Shown: positions 1-9,029 of the stretch, one piece after another
Layout: every line of letters begins with the position of its first letter
How positions within the stretch are numbered: the first letter of the stretch is position 1
From: Vibrio cincinnatiensis
GTDB lineage: Bacteria > Pseudomonadota > Gammaproteobacteria > Enterobacterales > Vibrionaceae
NCBI RefSeq assembly: GCF_022113815.1
Contig: NZ_SGOM01000001.1
Location: forward strand, 248,001-312,000
Length of the DNA: 64,000 bases
Direction: 5' to 3'
The notes under the pieces: generated by a model
What the model was told of the DNA's origin: nothing
Databases searched by the model: none
Seen by the model: the letters and a program-made list of their open reading frames with translations, nothing else
Program-made: the position numbers and the translations under genes

Positions 1-1
1 A

Positions 2-1147
2 GAGTCGAAAGGAGAGATTACGTACGCAGCGAGTTTTGTGGAATGGTTCGCGGAAGAAGCAAAGCGATCTTATGGTGAGATGGTACCAACACATAAAGCC
101 GATGCGCGTATTTTGGTCTCTCGAGAGCCCATTGGTGTCGTGGCTGCGATCACACCGTGGAACTTCCCGGCCGCAATGATAACCCGCAAATGTGCTCCCG
201 CTTTTGCTGCTGGATGTGCAGTGATATTAAAGCCTGCACCAGAGACACCATTTACGGCTTTGGCATTAGCCGAGTTAGCGAAACGCGCTGGGCTACCTGC
301 CGGATTATTGCAAGTTGTCACTGGTGATGCCGTCATGGTTGGACAACTTTTGACCGAAAGTCCTCTTATTCGCAAGCTCTCATTTACGGGTTCAACTCGG
401 GTTGGAAAAATTTTAATGGCACAATCCGCTTCCAATGTAAAAAAACTCTCTTTGGAGTTGGGTGGTAACGCTCCTTTTATTGTCTTTGATGATGCCAATA
501 TTAATGCTGCGGTTGAGGGAGCTATGATTGCGAAATTCCGCAATGCAGGGCAAACCTGTGTGTGTGCCAATCGTATTTATGTGCATGACAGTATCTATGA
601 ACAATTTACGGCTAAGTTGGTTGATCGAGTGCGCAAACTGAAAGTTGGCAATGGATTAGCTAATGGGACCCAAATGGGACCATTAATTAATGATGCAGCG
701 GTCCATAAAGTGCGTAGCCACATTGAAGATGCTTTAGAAAAAGGAGCCAAAGTGGCGTTTGGTACATTACCAGAAGCGGGGAGTCGGTTGTTCATTCCTC
801 ATGTCTTAACCGAAATGAGTGATGATATGTTGGTGGCTCATGAGGAAACCTTTGGCCCACTCGCTGCTCTATTCCGTTTTAGCACTGAAGAAGAAGTTAT
901 TGAAAGAGCCAACCGTAGTCACTTTGGTTTAGCTGCCTATTGTTACACTCAGTCTCATGCTCGGGCGTGGCGAATGAGCGAGCAATTAGAAAGTGGTATT
1001 GTGGGTATCAACGAAGGCTTGATCTCGACCACCGTTGCTCCTTTTGGTGGTGTGAAAGAGTCAGGCTTAGGGCGAGAAGGCGCCAAACAAGGGTTAGAAG
1101 AGTATCAAGAGGTAAAATATACCTTAATGGGTGGACTGACGTATTAA
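2..1147 (+). CDS. gabD: Succinate-semialdehyde dehydrogenase, 5' end outside window
   Basis: NAD(P)-dependent aldehyde dehydrogenase that oxidises succinate semialdehyde to succinate, the last step of the GABA shunt, in the cytosol. The reading frame is open to the first base of the window, and the residues before the first possible start ([12 protein letters not shown]) belong to the family, so this is a partial gene: 381 residues remain of about 480 and roughly 100 N-terminal residues are missing. The cofactor-loop motif FTGSTRVGK, the catalytic Glu in LELGGNAPF and the catalytic Cys in [10 protein letters not shown] are all visible, as is the C-terminal [14 protein letters not shown]. The close match to GabD rather than to generic aldehyde dehydrogenases comes from overall resemblance, so substrate specificity is inferred. 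It ends two bases before the convergent ynjH-like gene. Confidence 0.88.
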   Translation, partial: ESKGEITYAASFVEWFAEEAKRSYGEMVPTHKADARILVSREPIGVVAAITPWNFPAAMITRKCAPAFAAGCAVILKPAPETPFTALALAELAKRAGLPAGLLQVVTGDAVMVGQLLTESPLIRKLSFTGSTRVGKILMAQSASNVKKLSLELGGNAPFIVFDDANINAAVEGAMIAKFRNAGQTCVCANRIYVHDSIYEQFTAKLVDRVRKLKVGNGLANGTQMGPLINDAAVHKVRSHIEDALEKGAKVAFGTLPEAGSRLFIPHVLTEMSDDMLVAHEETFGPLAALFRFSTEEEVIERANRSHFGLAAYCYTQSHARAWRMSEQLESGIVGINEGLISTTVAPFGGVKESGLGREGAKQGLEEYQEVKYTLMGGLTY

Positions 1148-1149
1148 GC

Positions 1150-1419
1150 TCATGGCTGCGGTGGTGTGGTGGTTTGCACGTTGAGCGGATGCCATTTCAG
1201 TGAGCCATTGGTTTCAAACTTGTTGGCTCGCTGACAAATCAGCAAGGTCTGCCCTATGGGTAAAATAGCCCCTTCAGAATAGGCTTTATCTTGATAGTAA
1301 CAAACACGTTGGGTGCTACCGTGCTCAAGTAGCACGGTTTTGGGTAACGTATGGTTTGATTCTGCCAGCACTGTGTGGCTTGTCAGCAAGGTAATGATCA
1401 CCAGTGTTTTTTTAAGCAT
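1150..1419 (-). CDS. Small exported protein, YnjH/DUF1496-like
   Basis: An 89-residue protein of unknown function. Residues 1-19 (MLKKTLVIITLLTSHTVLA) form a typical Sec signal peptide with an AxA-like cleavage site after VLA, so the mature protein of about 70 residues is expected in the periplasm. The mature part contains a CYYQDKAYSEGA segment characteristic, as I recall, of the DUF1496 family typified by E. coli YnjH. Two cysteines (in VCYY and LICQ) could form a disulfide. It is convergent with gabD with almost no gap, and lies 21 bases downstream of the PLP-enzyme gene on the same strand, so it may be cotranscribed with it. Family assignment is from motif memory only. Confidence 0.75.
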   Translation of the reverse strand: MLKKTLVIITLLTSHTVLAESNHTLPKTVLLEHGSTQRVCYYQDKAYSEGAILPIGQTLLICQRANKFETNGSLKWHPLNVQTTTPPQP

Positions 1420-1440
1420 GATAAGTACTCCTCTTTTACT

Positions 1441-2334
1441 TTAACCCCATTGTCGCTGATAGCGGGGAAGCATACTTTCGTTACCTAATAATCCCCCTTG
1501 GTGGATATAGATTAACGATAGATCATTATGCTGCGGTAACCAATCCATTAAACAGCGCCACATCAAAGGATCGTACAAGAGTTCAAATTCAACATGAGTT
1601 TGCTCATGTAACTGCTGCCATATTTGGTAATCTTCGTAATAAAGGTGACCAAAATGGTGTTTGCGCTCAGGAGAAAGAATAGTGGGATGTTGGCTTTCTC
1701 CAAGTTGTTGCCACTGCTGCCGAAGGTATGCTTCTCCACCCACACATGGGCAGGTGATAACCTCAATATCATGGACCCTTAAGGCTTTGTGTAAATAGAG
1801 GGAAGTGGTGCCTGTCCCTGAAGGCAGCGCGACAACCCAGCGTTGCTTGGGTTGTTGCTGAATCCATTCCAGTAGTTCGAGGGCCAGTTGTTTTACGCCA
1901 TATTCCGCTAGAGGTGAGCGCCCTCCTTCTTCAATAAATAGGCAATGTTCATCGGGCTGACGTACGTGCAGGATGTACTGGTGGGGATGTTTAGGAAATA
2001 AGCCCCCAGTCTCTATTACCTTAGCACCAAGCTCCAGCGCTGCACGGTAATTACCGATGGGGCGATTTTTTAGCCAGTCAGGGATATGGCTAACATAATA
2101 TTCTAATTGCCAGCCACGAATGGCGGCTAAGCCAGAGAGTGAATACAGTGAGTTCGCTTGTGCGGAGCCATAACTGACTAATGTGGTGATACCGGGCGCT
2201 TCCTTTTCCAGTAAGGAAAGAAATTTTCGGGCTTTATTGCCACAAAATTGTGGATGGAGCTGATCATCTCGCTTGAGATAAAAAGCATGGCCTTGAAAAC
2301 GGTGTTCTGTGATCGGGCTTTGAGTAAGCTTCAT
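1441..2334 (-). CDS. PLP-dependent deaminase/desulfhydrase (ACC deaminase / D-cysteine desulfhydrase family)
   Basis: A 297-residue member of the tryptophan synthase beta-like PLP fold, close to the ACC deaminase/D-cysteine desulfhydrase group (COG2515-like). The PLP lysine lies in the segment LKRDDQLHPQFCGNKARKF, near residues 20-37, and the phosphate-binding loop PSGTGTTSLYL is near residues 170-180. Vibrio proteins of this family are usually annotated only as putative deaminases; they may degrade D-cysteine or a related amino acid, and the true substrate cannot be read from the sequence. The upstream side holds a terminator-like hairpin in the same direction, so the gene appears to have its own promoter between about 2335 and 2400. 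Confidence 0.78.
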   Translation of the reverse strand: MKLTQSPITEHRFQGHAFYLKRDDQLHPQFCGNKARKFLSLLEKEAPGITTLVSYGSAQANSLYSLSGLAAIRGWQLEYYVSHIPDWLKNRPIGNYRAALELGAKVIETGGLFPKHPHQYILHVRQPDEHCLFIEEGGRSPLAEYGVKQLALELLEWIQQQPKQRWVVALPSGTGTTSLYLHKALRVHDIEVITCPCVGGEAYLRQQWQQLGESQHPTILSPERKHHFGHLYYEDYQIWQQLHEQTHVEFELLYDPLMWRCLMDWLPQHNDLSLIYIHQGGLLGNESMLPRYQRQWG

Positions 2335-2403
2335 GAAGACATCAGAGTGAAGTAATGACGCGGCGAAGTATACCGTTTCTTTTACACGAGCGGTATTCCG
2401 TAC

Positions 2404-2435
2404 GAAAAAAAGCCCAGAACAAAGTCGAACTGGGC
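2404..2435 (-). terminator. Rho-independent terminator with no annotated gene upstream
   Basis: Read on the minus strand this is GCCCAG, a 12-base loop, CTGGGC, then a run of seven T. No minus-strand protein gene exists between it and the plus-strand psrA gene that starts 300 bases away, so it either ends a small RNA or stops antisense transcription before the PLP-enzyme gene. Confidence 0.7.
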
Positions 2436-2560
2436 GGATAAAATATAGGAGTTAAATAAGAAAAAGCAGCGTTGTGGTTGTCAGTGAAGAAGAAAGTTCG
2501 ACGGCCGTAAAACTCTTAATGCTCTGTCAACTACGATAAATCAGACCGGGTTAAATCGAA
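2404..2560 (-). ncRNA. Candidate small RNA upstream of psrA (hypothetical)
   Basis: The minus strand between about 2560 and 2404 has the layout of an Hfq-type small RNA: a mostly unstructured stretch rich in C, U and A (for example UUCUUCUUCACUGACAACC) followed by a hairpin and a U-run. No open reading frame with a ribosome-binding site was seen in it. The 5' end is a guess, because I could not find a convincing sigma-70 promoter; a TTGACA exists at about 2526 but has no good -10 at 17 bases. It would be transcribed divergently from psrA-fadE. Confidence 0.3.
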
Positions 2561-2649
2561 AGAGTTCCTTTAAAAAAGAAAATTAATGGTATTTTTTTAG
2601 AAAAATCTTAAATAGATACATTTTCAAACAGTTAAGTAACCAAAAATAC

Positions 2650-2666
2650 CTCTGGTCGGACCATGA
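2650..2666. promoter_or_regulatory. FadR-type operator
   Basis: The sequence CTCTGGTCGGACCATGA closely matches the enterobacterial/Vibrio FadR box (core TGGTCNGACCA, palindromic). It lies about 100 bases upstream of psrA-fadE, which encode a fatty-acid-responsive regulator and acyl-CoA dehydrogenase, the kind of target FadR controls. Whether it acts on the plus-strand promoter or on a minus-strand transcript is not shown. Confidence 0.7.
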
Positions 2667-2689
2667 CCCAAAAGTGTGATGTTAAGCGC

Positions 2690-2733
2690 TTGTTAATCTT
2701 CTGTTTCATGAGTATATTTCAAACAGATGTTTG
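2690..2733 (+). promoter_or_regulatory. psrA promoter overlapping a PsrA-type palindrome
   Basis: A -35 element TTGTTA (2690-2695) and a -10 element TATATT (2713-2718) are separated by 17 bases. The palindrome CAAAC-AGAT-GTTTG (2720-2733) directly follows the -10 and should cover the transcription start. It matches the published Pseudomonas PsrA operator form (CAAAC, 2-4 bases, GTTTG), which suggests autorepression relieved by long-chain fatty acids. A half copy, TTTCAAACAG, occurs at 2622-2631. Confidence 0.65.
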
Positions 2734-2748
2734 ATACGGATAATTGAA

Positions 2749-3375
2749 ATGGCTTTGAAGAGCAGAACCAAAGAAAAAATACTCGATGTTGCAGAAGGAT
2801 TGTTTGCAGAGCATGGCTTTAATGATACCTCTCTTCGTACGATTACCAGCAAAGCTAACGTGAATTTAGCCTCCGTCAATTATCATTTTGGTGATAAGAA
2901 AACTCTCGTCCGTGCTGTATTGAGCCGCTACCTTGAAGCATTTATGCCAGCCGTCAAAGCCTCATTGATTGAACTTAATGCTAAGGATAACTATTCGATG
3001 GAAGCGGTTTTTGAAGCTCTGCGAGGGCCACTAAAGGCACTTAAGCATGTACGTCCTAATGGGACCAGTCGCTTTATGTTGTTGATTGGTCGAGGTTATA
3101 CCGATGTACAAGGGCATTTGCGGTGGTTTATCACCACCCGCTATGACGAGGTATTACGTTTATTTACTCAATCGGTCATGAAGGCAAATCCGGATTTAAC
3201 CCGAGAAACCTTATTTTGGCGGTTACACTTCACCCTTGGAACTTGTGTTTTTACGATGGCTTCTAGCCAAGCGTTAGCCGAGATTGCTGAAAATGACTTT
3301 GACGTTAAAGTGGATGCTAACTCAATGATCGATCAAATTATTCCTTATTTGGCCGCCGGTGTGGCAGCGAAATAA
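2749..3375 (+). CDS. psrA: TetR-family fatty acid-responsive regulator PsrA
   Basis: A 208-residue transcriptional repressor. Residues 7-55 form a TetR-type helix-turn-helix (AEGLFAEHGFNDTSLRTITSKANVN followed by the recognition segment LASVNYHFGDKKTL). The C-terminal half matches PsrA proteins of Pseudomonas and Vibrio in its LFWRLHFTLGTCVFTM segment. PsrA represses fatty-acid degradation genes and dissociates on binding long-chain fatty acids. I chose the ATG at 2749 rather than an upstream TTG at 2731, because the TTG lies inside the operator and family members begin with a similar short MA- leader. fadE follows 60 bases later on the same strand, so the two are probably one transcript. The gene's own promoter carries a PsrA-type palindrome. 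Confidence 0.85.
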   Translation: MALKSRTKEKILDVAEGLFAEHGFNDTSLRTITSKANVNLASVNYHFGDKKTLVRAVLSRYLEAFMPAVKASLIELNAKDNYSMEAVFEALRGPLKALKHVRPNGTSRFMLLIGRGYTDVQGHLRWFITTRYDEVLRLFTQSVMKANPDLTRETLFWRLHFTLGTCVFTMASSQALAEIAENDFDVKVDANSMIDQIIPYLAAGVAAK

Positions 3376-3435
3376 GTTAACGCAATACAACAATAATAAA
3401 TATAACAATTAACCAGTGAACAAAAGGATCTGACT

Positions 3436-5718
3436 ATGAGCTCTCTAAGAAGAAAATGGATTAGTGACCCTGCTTTTAAACTCTTTAAACAGGTTTTACC
3501 TCCGTTATCGGCGACCGAGAAAGAAGCGATGGAAGCGGGAAGTGTTTGGTGGGATGGGGAACTGTTCTCTGGCAAACCTGATTTCAAAAAATTACACCAT
3601 TATCCAAAACCAACCTTGAGTGCAGAAGAACAAGCATTCATGGATAATGAATTAGAAACGCTACTTTCCATGATTGATGAATATAAAATCACCAAACATG
3701 ATCGGGATTTACCTAAAGAAGTATGGGCCTTTTTACGTAAAGAGCGCTTCTTCTCTCTCATTATTTCGAAAGCTTATGGTGGGCGTGAGTTTTCTGCACT
3801 TGCCAATTCAACCATCGTTTCTAAAATTGCGACTCGTAGTACCAGTGTCGCTGTGACTGTGATGGTGCCGAACTCATTGGGCCCTGGTGAGCTATTGTCT
3901 CACTATGGTACACAAGCTCAAAAAGATTATTGGCTGCCTCGTTTAGCGGACGGTACGGAAATCCCCTGCTTTGCATTAACGGGCCCAGAAGCAGGCTCAG
4001 ACGCGGGCAGCATTCCCGATCAAGGCGTGGTGTGTTATGGAAAACATGAAGGAAAAGAAGTATTAGGGATCCGCTTGAGCTGGAATAAGCGTTATATCAC
4101 TTTATCGCCAGTAGCCACCGTGTTGGGGTTAGCGTTTAAACTTTCTGACCCAGATGGATTACTCGGAGAACAAAAAGAAATTGGTATTACCTGTGCGTTA
4201 ATTCCTGCTAACCATAAAGGTGTCGAAATTGGCGAGCGACACGACCCACTTGGTTTAGCATTTATGAATGGTCCAATTCGTGGTAACGATGTTTTTATCC
4301 CTATGGACTGGTTAATTGGCGGTGTTGACTATGCAGGCAAAGGCTGGCGGATGTTGGTGGAATGTTTGTCTGCAGGACGTGGTATTTCATTACCAGCACT
4401 GGGGACCGCGATTGGTCACTTAACATCTCGCACAACGGGTGCTTACGCGTATGTTCGTAAGCAGTTTGGTATGTCGATCGGTAAATTTGAAGGCGTCGCT
4501 GAAGCACTTGGCCGAATCGGTGGTCTGACTTATTTGCTTGAGGCGACACGGACATTAACGACCACATCGTTAGACCTTAAAGAGCGGCCGGGCATTATTA
4601 CTGCCATTGCGAAATATCATATGACAGAAATTGGCCGTACCATTCTAAATGATGCGATGGATATTCATGCTGGGCGAGCGATTCAAGATGGCCCAATGAA
4701 TTATCTTTCTTCCCATTATCTTGGCGTGCCTGTTGCGATTACCGTTGAAGGGGCGAATATTCTAACGCGTAACTTAATGATCTTTGGCCAAGGTGCCACC
4801 CGTTGTCACCCGTACGTTCTCAAAGAAATGGAAGCAGCGGCAAACCCGGATACGGCGCAAGGTGCAAAAGAGTTTGATGCGTTGCTATTTAAACATATCG
4901 GCCATGCACTTAAAAATACCTTTGGTGCATTTGGGGCAGCGTTGACGGGTTCTCGTTTTATTAAAGCGGAAATGAGTGGGCCAACCAAAACCTATTATCA
5001 GCAAATGACACGTTTGAGCCGAGCTTTAGCCGTAAGTGCTGATTTTGCGATGCTAACGTTGGGCGGAGATCTGAAACGCAAAGAGATGATCTCAGCTCGT
5101 TTAGGTGATGGACTCAGTTACCTCTATATGGCTTCTGCCGTATTAAAACGTTATGAAGATGAAGGGCGTCAGCAAGCCGATTTAGATTATGTGCATTATG
5201 CCATGCAGCATTGCTTACACCATGCCGCAAAAGCATTAAATGATGCGTATCGGAACTACCCGCAAAAAGCCGTTGGTGTAGTGATGAAAGGGCTACTTTT
5301 CCCATTGGGTAATCATTATCAGGCACCTAGCGATCAATTAAGCGTGAGAATCGCGGAAAGCTTGATGACTCCAGGGGCTCATCGTGATCGCTTAACGCAT
5401 TTATGCTACGTGGGCCAAGATGAGAACGACAGCGTTGGGCTGATCGAGAAAGCATTCCTTGCTATGTACAGCGTGAAAGGCTTAGAGCGACAAATGCACA
5501 AAGCGGTCAAAGAGGGCAAAGTGGATCGTAAAGGGCCGTTGGTTGAACGTTTAGCTCAAGCAAAAGCAGCTGGTGTACTGAGCGCTGATGATGTTGATGC
5601 GATTTTGGCTGCAGATAAATTACGTTATAAAGCGATTCAAGTTGACCATTTTAGCCACGACATGTCAGAAGTTCGGACCCATAAAATCAAGGCTCCGAAG
5701 TTGAACCATGTTGCTTAA
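3436..5718 (+). CDS. fadE: Acyl-CoA dehydrogenase FadE
   Basis: FAD-dependent acyl-CoA dehydrogenase, the first step of beta-oxidation, forming trans-2-enoyl-CoA from acyl-CoA. The 760 residues align with E. coli FadE along nearly the whole length: ISDPAFKLFKQVLPPLSATEKEA at the start, FALTGPEAGSDAG and NKRYITLSPVATVLGLAF in the middle, and TVEGANILTRNLMIFGQGA near residue 440. The E. coli protein has about 70 extra N-terminal residues with hydrophobic membrane segments; they are absent here, and the chosen ATG has a good AAAGGA ribosome-binding site eight bases upstream, so the short form looks genuine and cytosolic. It lies downstream of psrA, with a strong terminator after it. In V. cholerae, fadE messages are also reported targets of the FadR-linked small RNA FarS. 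Confidence 0.93.
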   Translation: MSSLRRKWISDPAFKLFKQVLPPLSATEKEAMEAGSVWWDGELFSGKPDFKKLHHYPKPTLSAEEQAFMDNELETLLSMIDEYKITKHDRDLPKEVWAFLRKERFFSLIISKAYGGREFSALANSTIVSKIATRSTSVAVTVMVPNSLGPGELLSHYGTQAQKDYWLPRLADGTEIPCFALTGPEAGSDAGSIPDQGVVCYGKHEGKEVLGIRLSWNKRYITLSPVATVLGLAFKLSDPDGLLGEQKEIGITCALIPANHKGVEIGERHDPLGLAFMNGPIRGNDVFIPMDWLIGGVDYAGKGWRMLVECLSAGRGISLPALGTAIGHLTSRTTGAYAYVRKQFGMSIGKFEGVAEALGRIGGLTYLLEATRTLTTTSLDLKERPGIITAIAKYHMTEIGRTILNDAMDIHAGRAIQDGPMNYLSSHYLGVPVAITVEGANILTRNLMIFGQGATRCHPYVLKEMEAAANPDTAQGAKEFDALLFKHIGHALKNTFGAFGAALTGSRFIKAEMSGPTKTYYQQMTRLSRALAVSADFAMLTLGGDLKRKEMISARLGDGLSYLYMASAVLKRYEDEGRQQADLDYVHYAMQHCLHHAAKALNDAYRNYPQKAVGVVMKGLLFPLGNHYQAPSDQLSVRIAESLMTPGAHRDRLTHLCYVGQDENDSVGLIEKAFLAMYSVKGLERQMHKAVKEGKVDRKGPLVERLAQAKAAGVLSADDVDAILAADKLRYKAIQVDHFSHDMSEVRTHKIKAPKLNHVA

Positions 5719-5746
5719 GTTAACATAATCTTCTTACCGCTCTTCA

Positions 5747-5779
5747 CAAGGCCCCATTTTGGGGCCTTGTCTCATTTTT
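5747..5779 (+). terminator. Terminator of psrA-fadE
   Basis: A near-perfect hairpin CAAGGCCCCA / TGGGGCCTTG with a three-base loop is followed by a T-rich stretch ending in five T. It sits 29 bases after the fadE stop. Confidence 0.85.
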
Positions 5780-5908
5780 AGGCGGATTGTGGCAAAATTA
5801 TCATTAACAGCTCCAACCACTTGGCAAAAAAGCGCATTTTGACAGAAATAAGATGCGATCTGGCGCTGAAACTTTTATCCTAACCGAGATTTTTGAAGGA
5901 AGTTGAAT

Positions 5909-7111
5909 ATGATCATCAAACCGAAAATTCGTGGATTTATCTGTACCACTACCCATCCAGTGGGTTGTGAAGCGAACGTAAAAGAACAAATTGCCTACAC
6001 CAAAGCTCAAGGCCCTATTGCCAATGCACCCAAGCGTGTTCTCGTTGTTGGGTCTTCTAGTGGTTATGGGTTATCGTCTCGTATTGCTGCTGCTTTTGGC
6101 GGTGGTGCAGCGACTATCGGGGTCTTTTTTGAAAAGCCGGGTACTGAGAAAAAAACTGGAACGGCGGGTTTTTACAATGCGGCAGCCTTTGATAAGTTGG
6201 CACAGGCTGAAGGTTTATACGCAAAAAGTCTCAATGGTGATGCTTTCTCTAATGAAGCAAAACAGAAAACGATTGATCTTATTAAGCAAGATCTGGGTCA
6301 AATTGATTTAGTGGTTTACTCGTTGGCATCTCCCGTGCGTAAACTGCCAGAAACTGGCGAAGTGATCCGTTCGTCGCTGAAACCTATTGGTGAAACGTAT
6401 ACCTCAACAGCGGTGGATACCAATAAAGATGTCATTATTGAAGCCAGTGTTGAACCCGCAACAGAGCAGGAAATTGAAGATACCATTACTGTGATGGGGG
6501 GGCAAGACTGGGAATTGTGGATTCAAGCATTAGATGAAGCGGGTGTTTTAGCTCAAGGGTGTAAAACCGTTGCGTACAGCTATATCGGTACCGAATTGAC
6601 TTGGCCAATCTATTGGGATGGGGCTTTGGGCCGGGCAAAAATGGATCTCGACCGCGCTGCTACGGCATTGAATGCGCAGCTTGCCGCAAAAGGGGGCAGT
6701 GCTAATGTTGCAGTACTGAAATCTGTGGTCACTCAAGCAAGTTCTGCCATTCCAGTGATGCCACTTTATATTGCAATGGTCTTTAAAAAGATGCGAGAAG
6801 AAGGTATCCACGAAGGCTGTATGGAGCAAATATTCCGTATGTTCAGCCAGCGTTTGTATAAAGCGGATGGTAGCGTACCTGAAACAGATGAGCAGAATCG
6901 TCTACGTTTAGACGATTGGGAACTGCGTGACGATATTCAGCAGCATTGTCGTGAACTCTGGCCGCAAATTACCACAGAAAACCTAAAAACATTGACCGAT
7001 TATGAGCTGTATAAAGAAGAGTTTTTAAAACTGTTTGGCTTTGGTGTTGATGGGGTGGACTATGATGCGGATGTCAACCCAGAAGTTGCATTTGATGTGA
7101 TTGATATCTAA
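5909..7111 (+). CDS. fabV: Enoyl-ACP/trans-2-enoyl-CoA reductase FabV
   Basis: NADH-dependent enoyl-acyl carrier protein reductase, the last step of each fatty acid elongation cycle; the FabV class was first described in V. cholerae and is intrinsically tolerant of triclosan. It is a 400-residue short-chain dehydrogenase-like protein with the invariant N-terminus [20 protein letters not shown], which fixes the start at the ATG (an upstream in-frame TTG is not used). A GAAGGA ribosome-binding site lies eight bases upstream. The nucleotide-binding loop VVGSSSGYG is near residues 45-53. The catalytic Tyr-x8-Lys is seen in [10 protein letters not shown], preceded by [13 protein letters not shown]. 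It is a single-gene unit between two terminators. Confidence 0.96.
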   Translation: MIIKPKIRGFICTTTHPVGCEANVKEQIAYTKAQGPIANAPKRVLVVGSSSGYGLSSRIAAAFGGGAATIGVFFEKPGTEKKTGTAGFYNAAAFDKLAQAEGLYAKSLNGDAFSNEAKQKTIDLIKQDLGQIDLVVYSLASPVRKLPETGEVIRSSLKPIGETYTSTAVDTNKDVIIEASVEPATEQEIEDTITVMGGQDWELWIQALDEAGVLAQGCKTVAYSYIGTELTWPIYWDGALGRAKMDLDRAATALNAQLAAKGGSANVAVLKSVVTQASSAIPVMPLYIAMVFKKMREEGIHEGCMEQIFRMFSQRLYKADGSVPETDEQNRLRLDDWELRDDIQQHCRELWPQITTENLKTLTDYELYKEEFLKLFGFGVDGVDYDADVNPEVAFDVIDI

Positions 7112-7135
7112 CTTTATTATCCTATCCAACATGAC

Positions 7136-7165
7136 AAAAAGGCGCTGTTTGCGCCTTTTTTAGTC
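7136..7165. terminator. Bidirectional terminator between fabV and ybjL
   Basis: AAAAAGGCGC, loop TGTTT, GCGCCTTTTTT: a GC stem flanked by A-run and T-run, able to end both convergent genes. Confidence 0.85.
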
Positions 7166-7185
7166 TCTTAATTTGTTGAATTACT

Positions 7186-8862
7186 TTAGTTTAAAATGAT
7201 TAAGATGGTGCCCGCTAAGGTCATTAAAATATTGGCAATCGCGTAAGTACCAGCATAACCCAATGCAGGGATGGTGGATTTCGCATAATCATTAACAATA
7301 TCCATAGCAGGAGCACAAGTTCTAGCCCCGATGATAGCCCCAAAGAGTAGAGCTCGGTTCATCTTCAGCAAATAGGCTCCAACTAAATAGGCAAAAACGA
7401 CAGGGAGTACACTGACAATAAAAGCAAGCCCAATGACTTGTGGGCCCACTTCAGATAAATGTTCAAACATTTTTCCCCCGGCACTGAGCCCAATGCCGAC
7501 CATGAAAAACATCAGCCCTAGGTCTTTAACCATATTCAAGGCACCCTGAGGAACATAACCAAAGGTGGGGTGGTTAGCACGTAGGAAACCTAAGGTGATG
7601 CCGGATAATAAAAGCCCCACTGCATTGCCTAAGCTGAAGGAGACTTGGCCAAAGGTCATGGTAATCAAACCAAAAATGATACCAAGAATGAAGAAGCTAC
7701 AAAATGCCATTAAGTCGGCCATTTGGCTGTGAATAGAGATAAAACCAATTTTTTCCGCAAGGCCTTTTACTCGGCTTTTTTCTCCACTGACTTGCAAAAC
7801 ATCCCCTTTCGCTAACACGATATCCAGATCCATCGGCATTTCAATTTGTGCACGTACGACTCGGTTTAAGAAACAGCCATATTCAGACAAGTTAAGATCA
7901 GATAGACGTTTACCTGCAATACTGTCACTTTTTACCACGATTTCTTCTTCTGTGATCCGTAAATCGAGAAGGTTACGATCAAAGACTTCTTTTCCATTAC
8001 GAAAGCTAGGATCAAGGCGAGCGTGGCTATCAGGGAAACCGACTAATGCAATCTCGTCTCCTTCTTGTAAAATAGCATCGCCATCAGGATGGGCGAGAAT
8101 GCCATTTCGGCGAATTCGTTCTATATAACAACCCGTTTGGCGGTAGATCCCCAACTCTCGCAAATTACGCCCATCAACCCAATTGGCTAATTCTGGCCCA
8201 ACCCGATAAGCCCGGATAATTGGAAGATAGACTTTACGTTGCCCTCCGATGCCCCGTTCTTGTGCAATTTGTTGAGCTGAATCAGAGAGATTTTGCTTTT
8301 GTAGTTTAGGCAGTAGCTTGGCGAACATGATCATGCTGATCAGGCCAATAAGGTAAGCCATGGCATAGCCGACAGATACATTCTCTAAAATAAGCGACAA
8401 ATCCATATTTCGTGGAATGCTCGCAAGTCCTGAATTGAGTGCATCTTGTGCCCCAACTAAAACGGGGGTAGACGTTAAAGCTCCCGCCATCATGCCAGCG
8501 GCTAAACCATAATCAAGATTGAAATAGTGGCTGGCAAAATAGGTTATCCATGTTGCGGTGATCAACACCACTAAGCTGAGAATCAAATAATGTTTGCCAT
8601 CTCGGAAGAATATGCCGAAAAAGTTTGGACCGGCTTCGATACCAACGCAGTAAATAAATAGCATGAAGCCAATGGTTAAGGCTTCGGCATTAAAAGAAAA
8701 ACCGAGATGCCCCATGACCAGGGCAGTGATAAGTACGCCAATTGAGTTTCCTAATTGTAAACTGCCAAAGCGGATCTTTCCAAAGGCAAGGCCAATAGCC
8801 AAGACGACGAAAATAAGGAGGATAGGGTTTTGTTCTAGTAAAAGTACAACGTCGATATTCAC
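7186..8862 (-). CDS. ybjL: YbjL/AspT-type inner-membrane transport protein
   Basis: A 558-residue integral membrane protein of the aspartate:alanine exchanger (AAE) family. Two blocks of about five hydrophobic segments each (roughly residues 10-185 and 380-558) flank a soluble central region with two TrkA_C-like domains, seen as REL...[32 protein letters not shown] and the later [19 protein letters not shown]. It matches E. coli YbjL closely throughout, including [21 protein letters not shown] and [18 protein letters not shown]. AspT exchanges aspartate and alanine, but the substrate of YbjL proteins is not established, so no substrate is claimed. A terminator for grxA separates the two minus-strand genes. 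Confidence 0.9.
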   Translation of the reverse strand: MNIDVVLLLEQNPILLIFVVLAIGLAFGKIRFGSLQLGNSIGVLITALVMGHLGFSFNAEALTIGFMLFIYCVGIEAGPNFFGIFFRDGKHYLILSLVVLITATWITYFASHYFNLDYGLAAGMMAGALTSTPVLVGAQDALNSGLASIPRNMDLSLILENVSVGYAMAYLIGLISMIMFAKLLPKLQKQNLSDSAQQIAQERGIGGQRKVYLPIIRAYRVGPELANWVDGRNLRELGIYRQTGCYIERIRRNGILAHPDGDAILQEGDEIALVGFPDSHARLDPSFRNGKEVFDRNLLDLRITEEEIVVKSDSIAGKRLSDLNLSEYGCFLNRVVRAQIEMPMDLDIVLAKGDVLQVSGEKSRVKGLAEKIGFISIHSQMADLMAFCSFFILGIIFGLITMTFGQVSFSLGNAVGLLLSGITLGFLRANHPTFGYVPQGALNMVKDLGLMFFMVGIGLSAGGKMFEHLSEVGPQVIGLAFIVSVLPVVFAYLVGAYLLKMNRALLFGAIIGARTCAPAMDIVNDYAKSTIPALGYAGTYAIANILMTLAGTILIILN

Positions 8863-8984
8863 AATTTAGCTCAGTTCAAGCGTGCAAGAGGGAGGGTGAT
8901 TAAATTGTGGTGATTGTATCGTAAATAGACAAAAAGATAAGTGAATTTTTTATTCTTTGTGCATTCTTTAATCTAATGGGCAAA

Positions 8985-9016
8985 GAAAACCCCGCTAATG
9001 AGTTGCGGGGGTTTTG
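8985..9016 (-). terminator. Terminator of grxA
   Basis: On the minus strand CCCCGC pairs with GCGGGG around a nine-base loop, followed by a T-run (read as AAAAC on the plus strand). It lies directly after the grxA stop. Confidence 0.8.
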
Positions 9017-9029
9017 CTGTTCGGTCGAG

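Noticed and set aside
70..795. Minus-strand frames within gabD
   Set aside because: They are opposite-strand shadows of a clear dehydrogenase gene, with no ribosome-binding sites and no recognisable protein.
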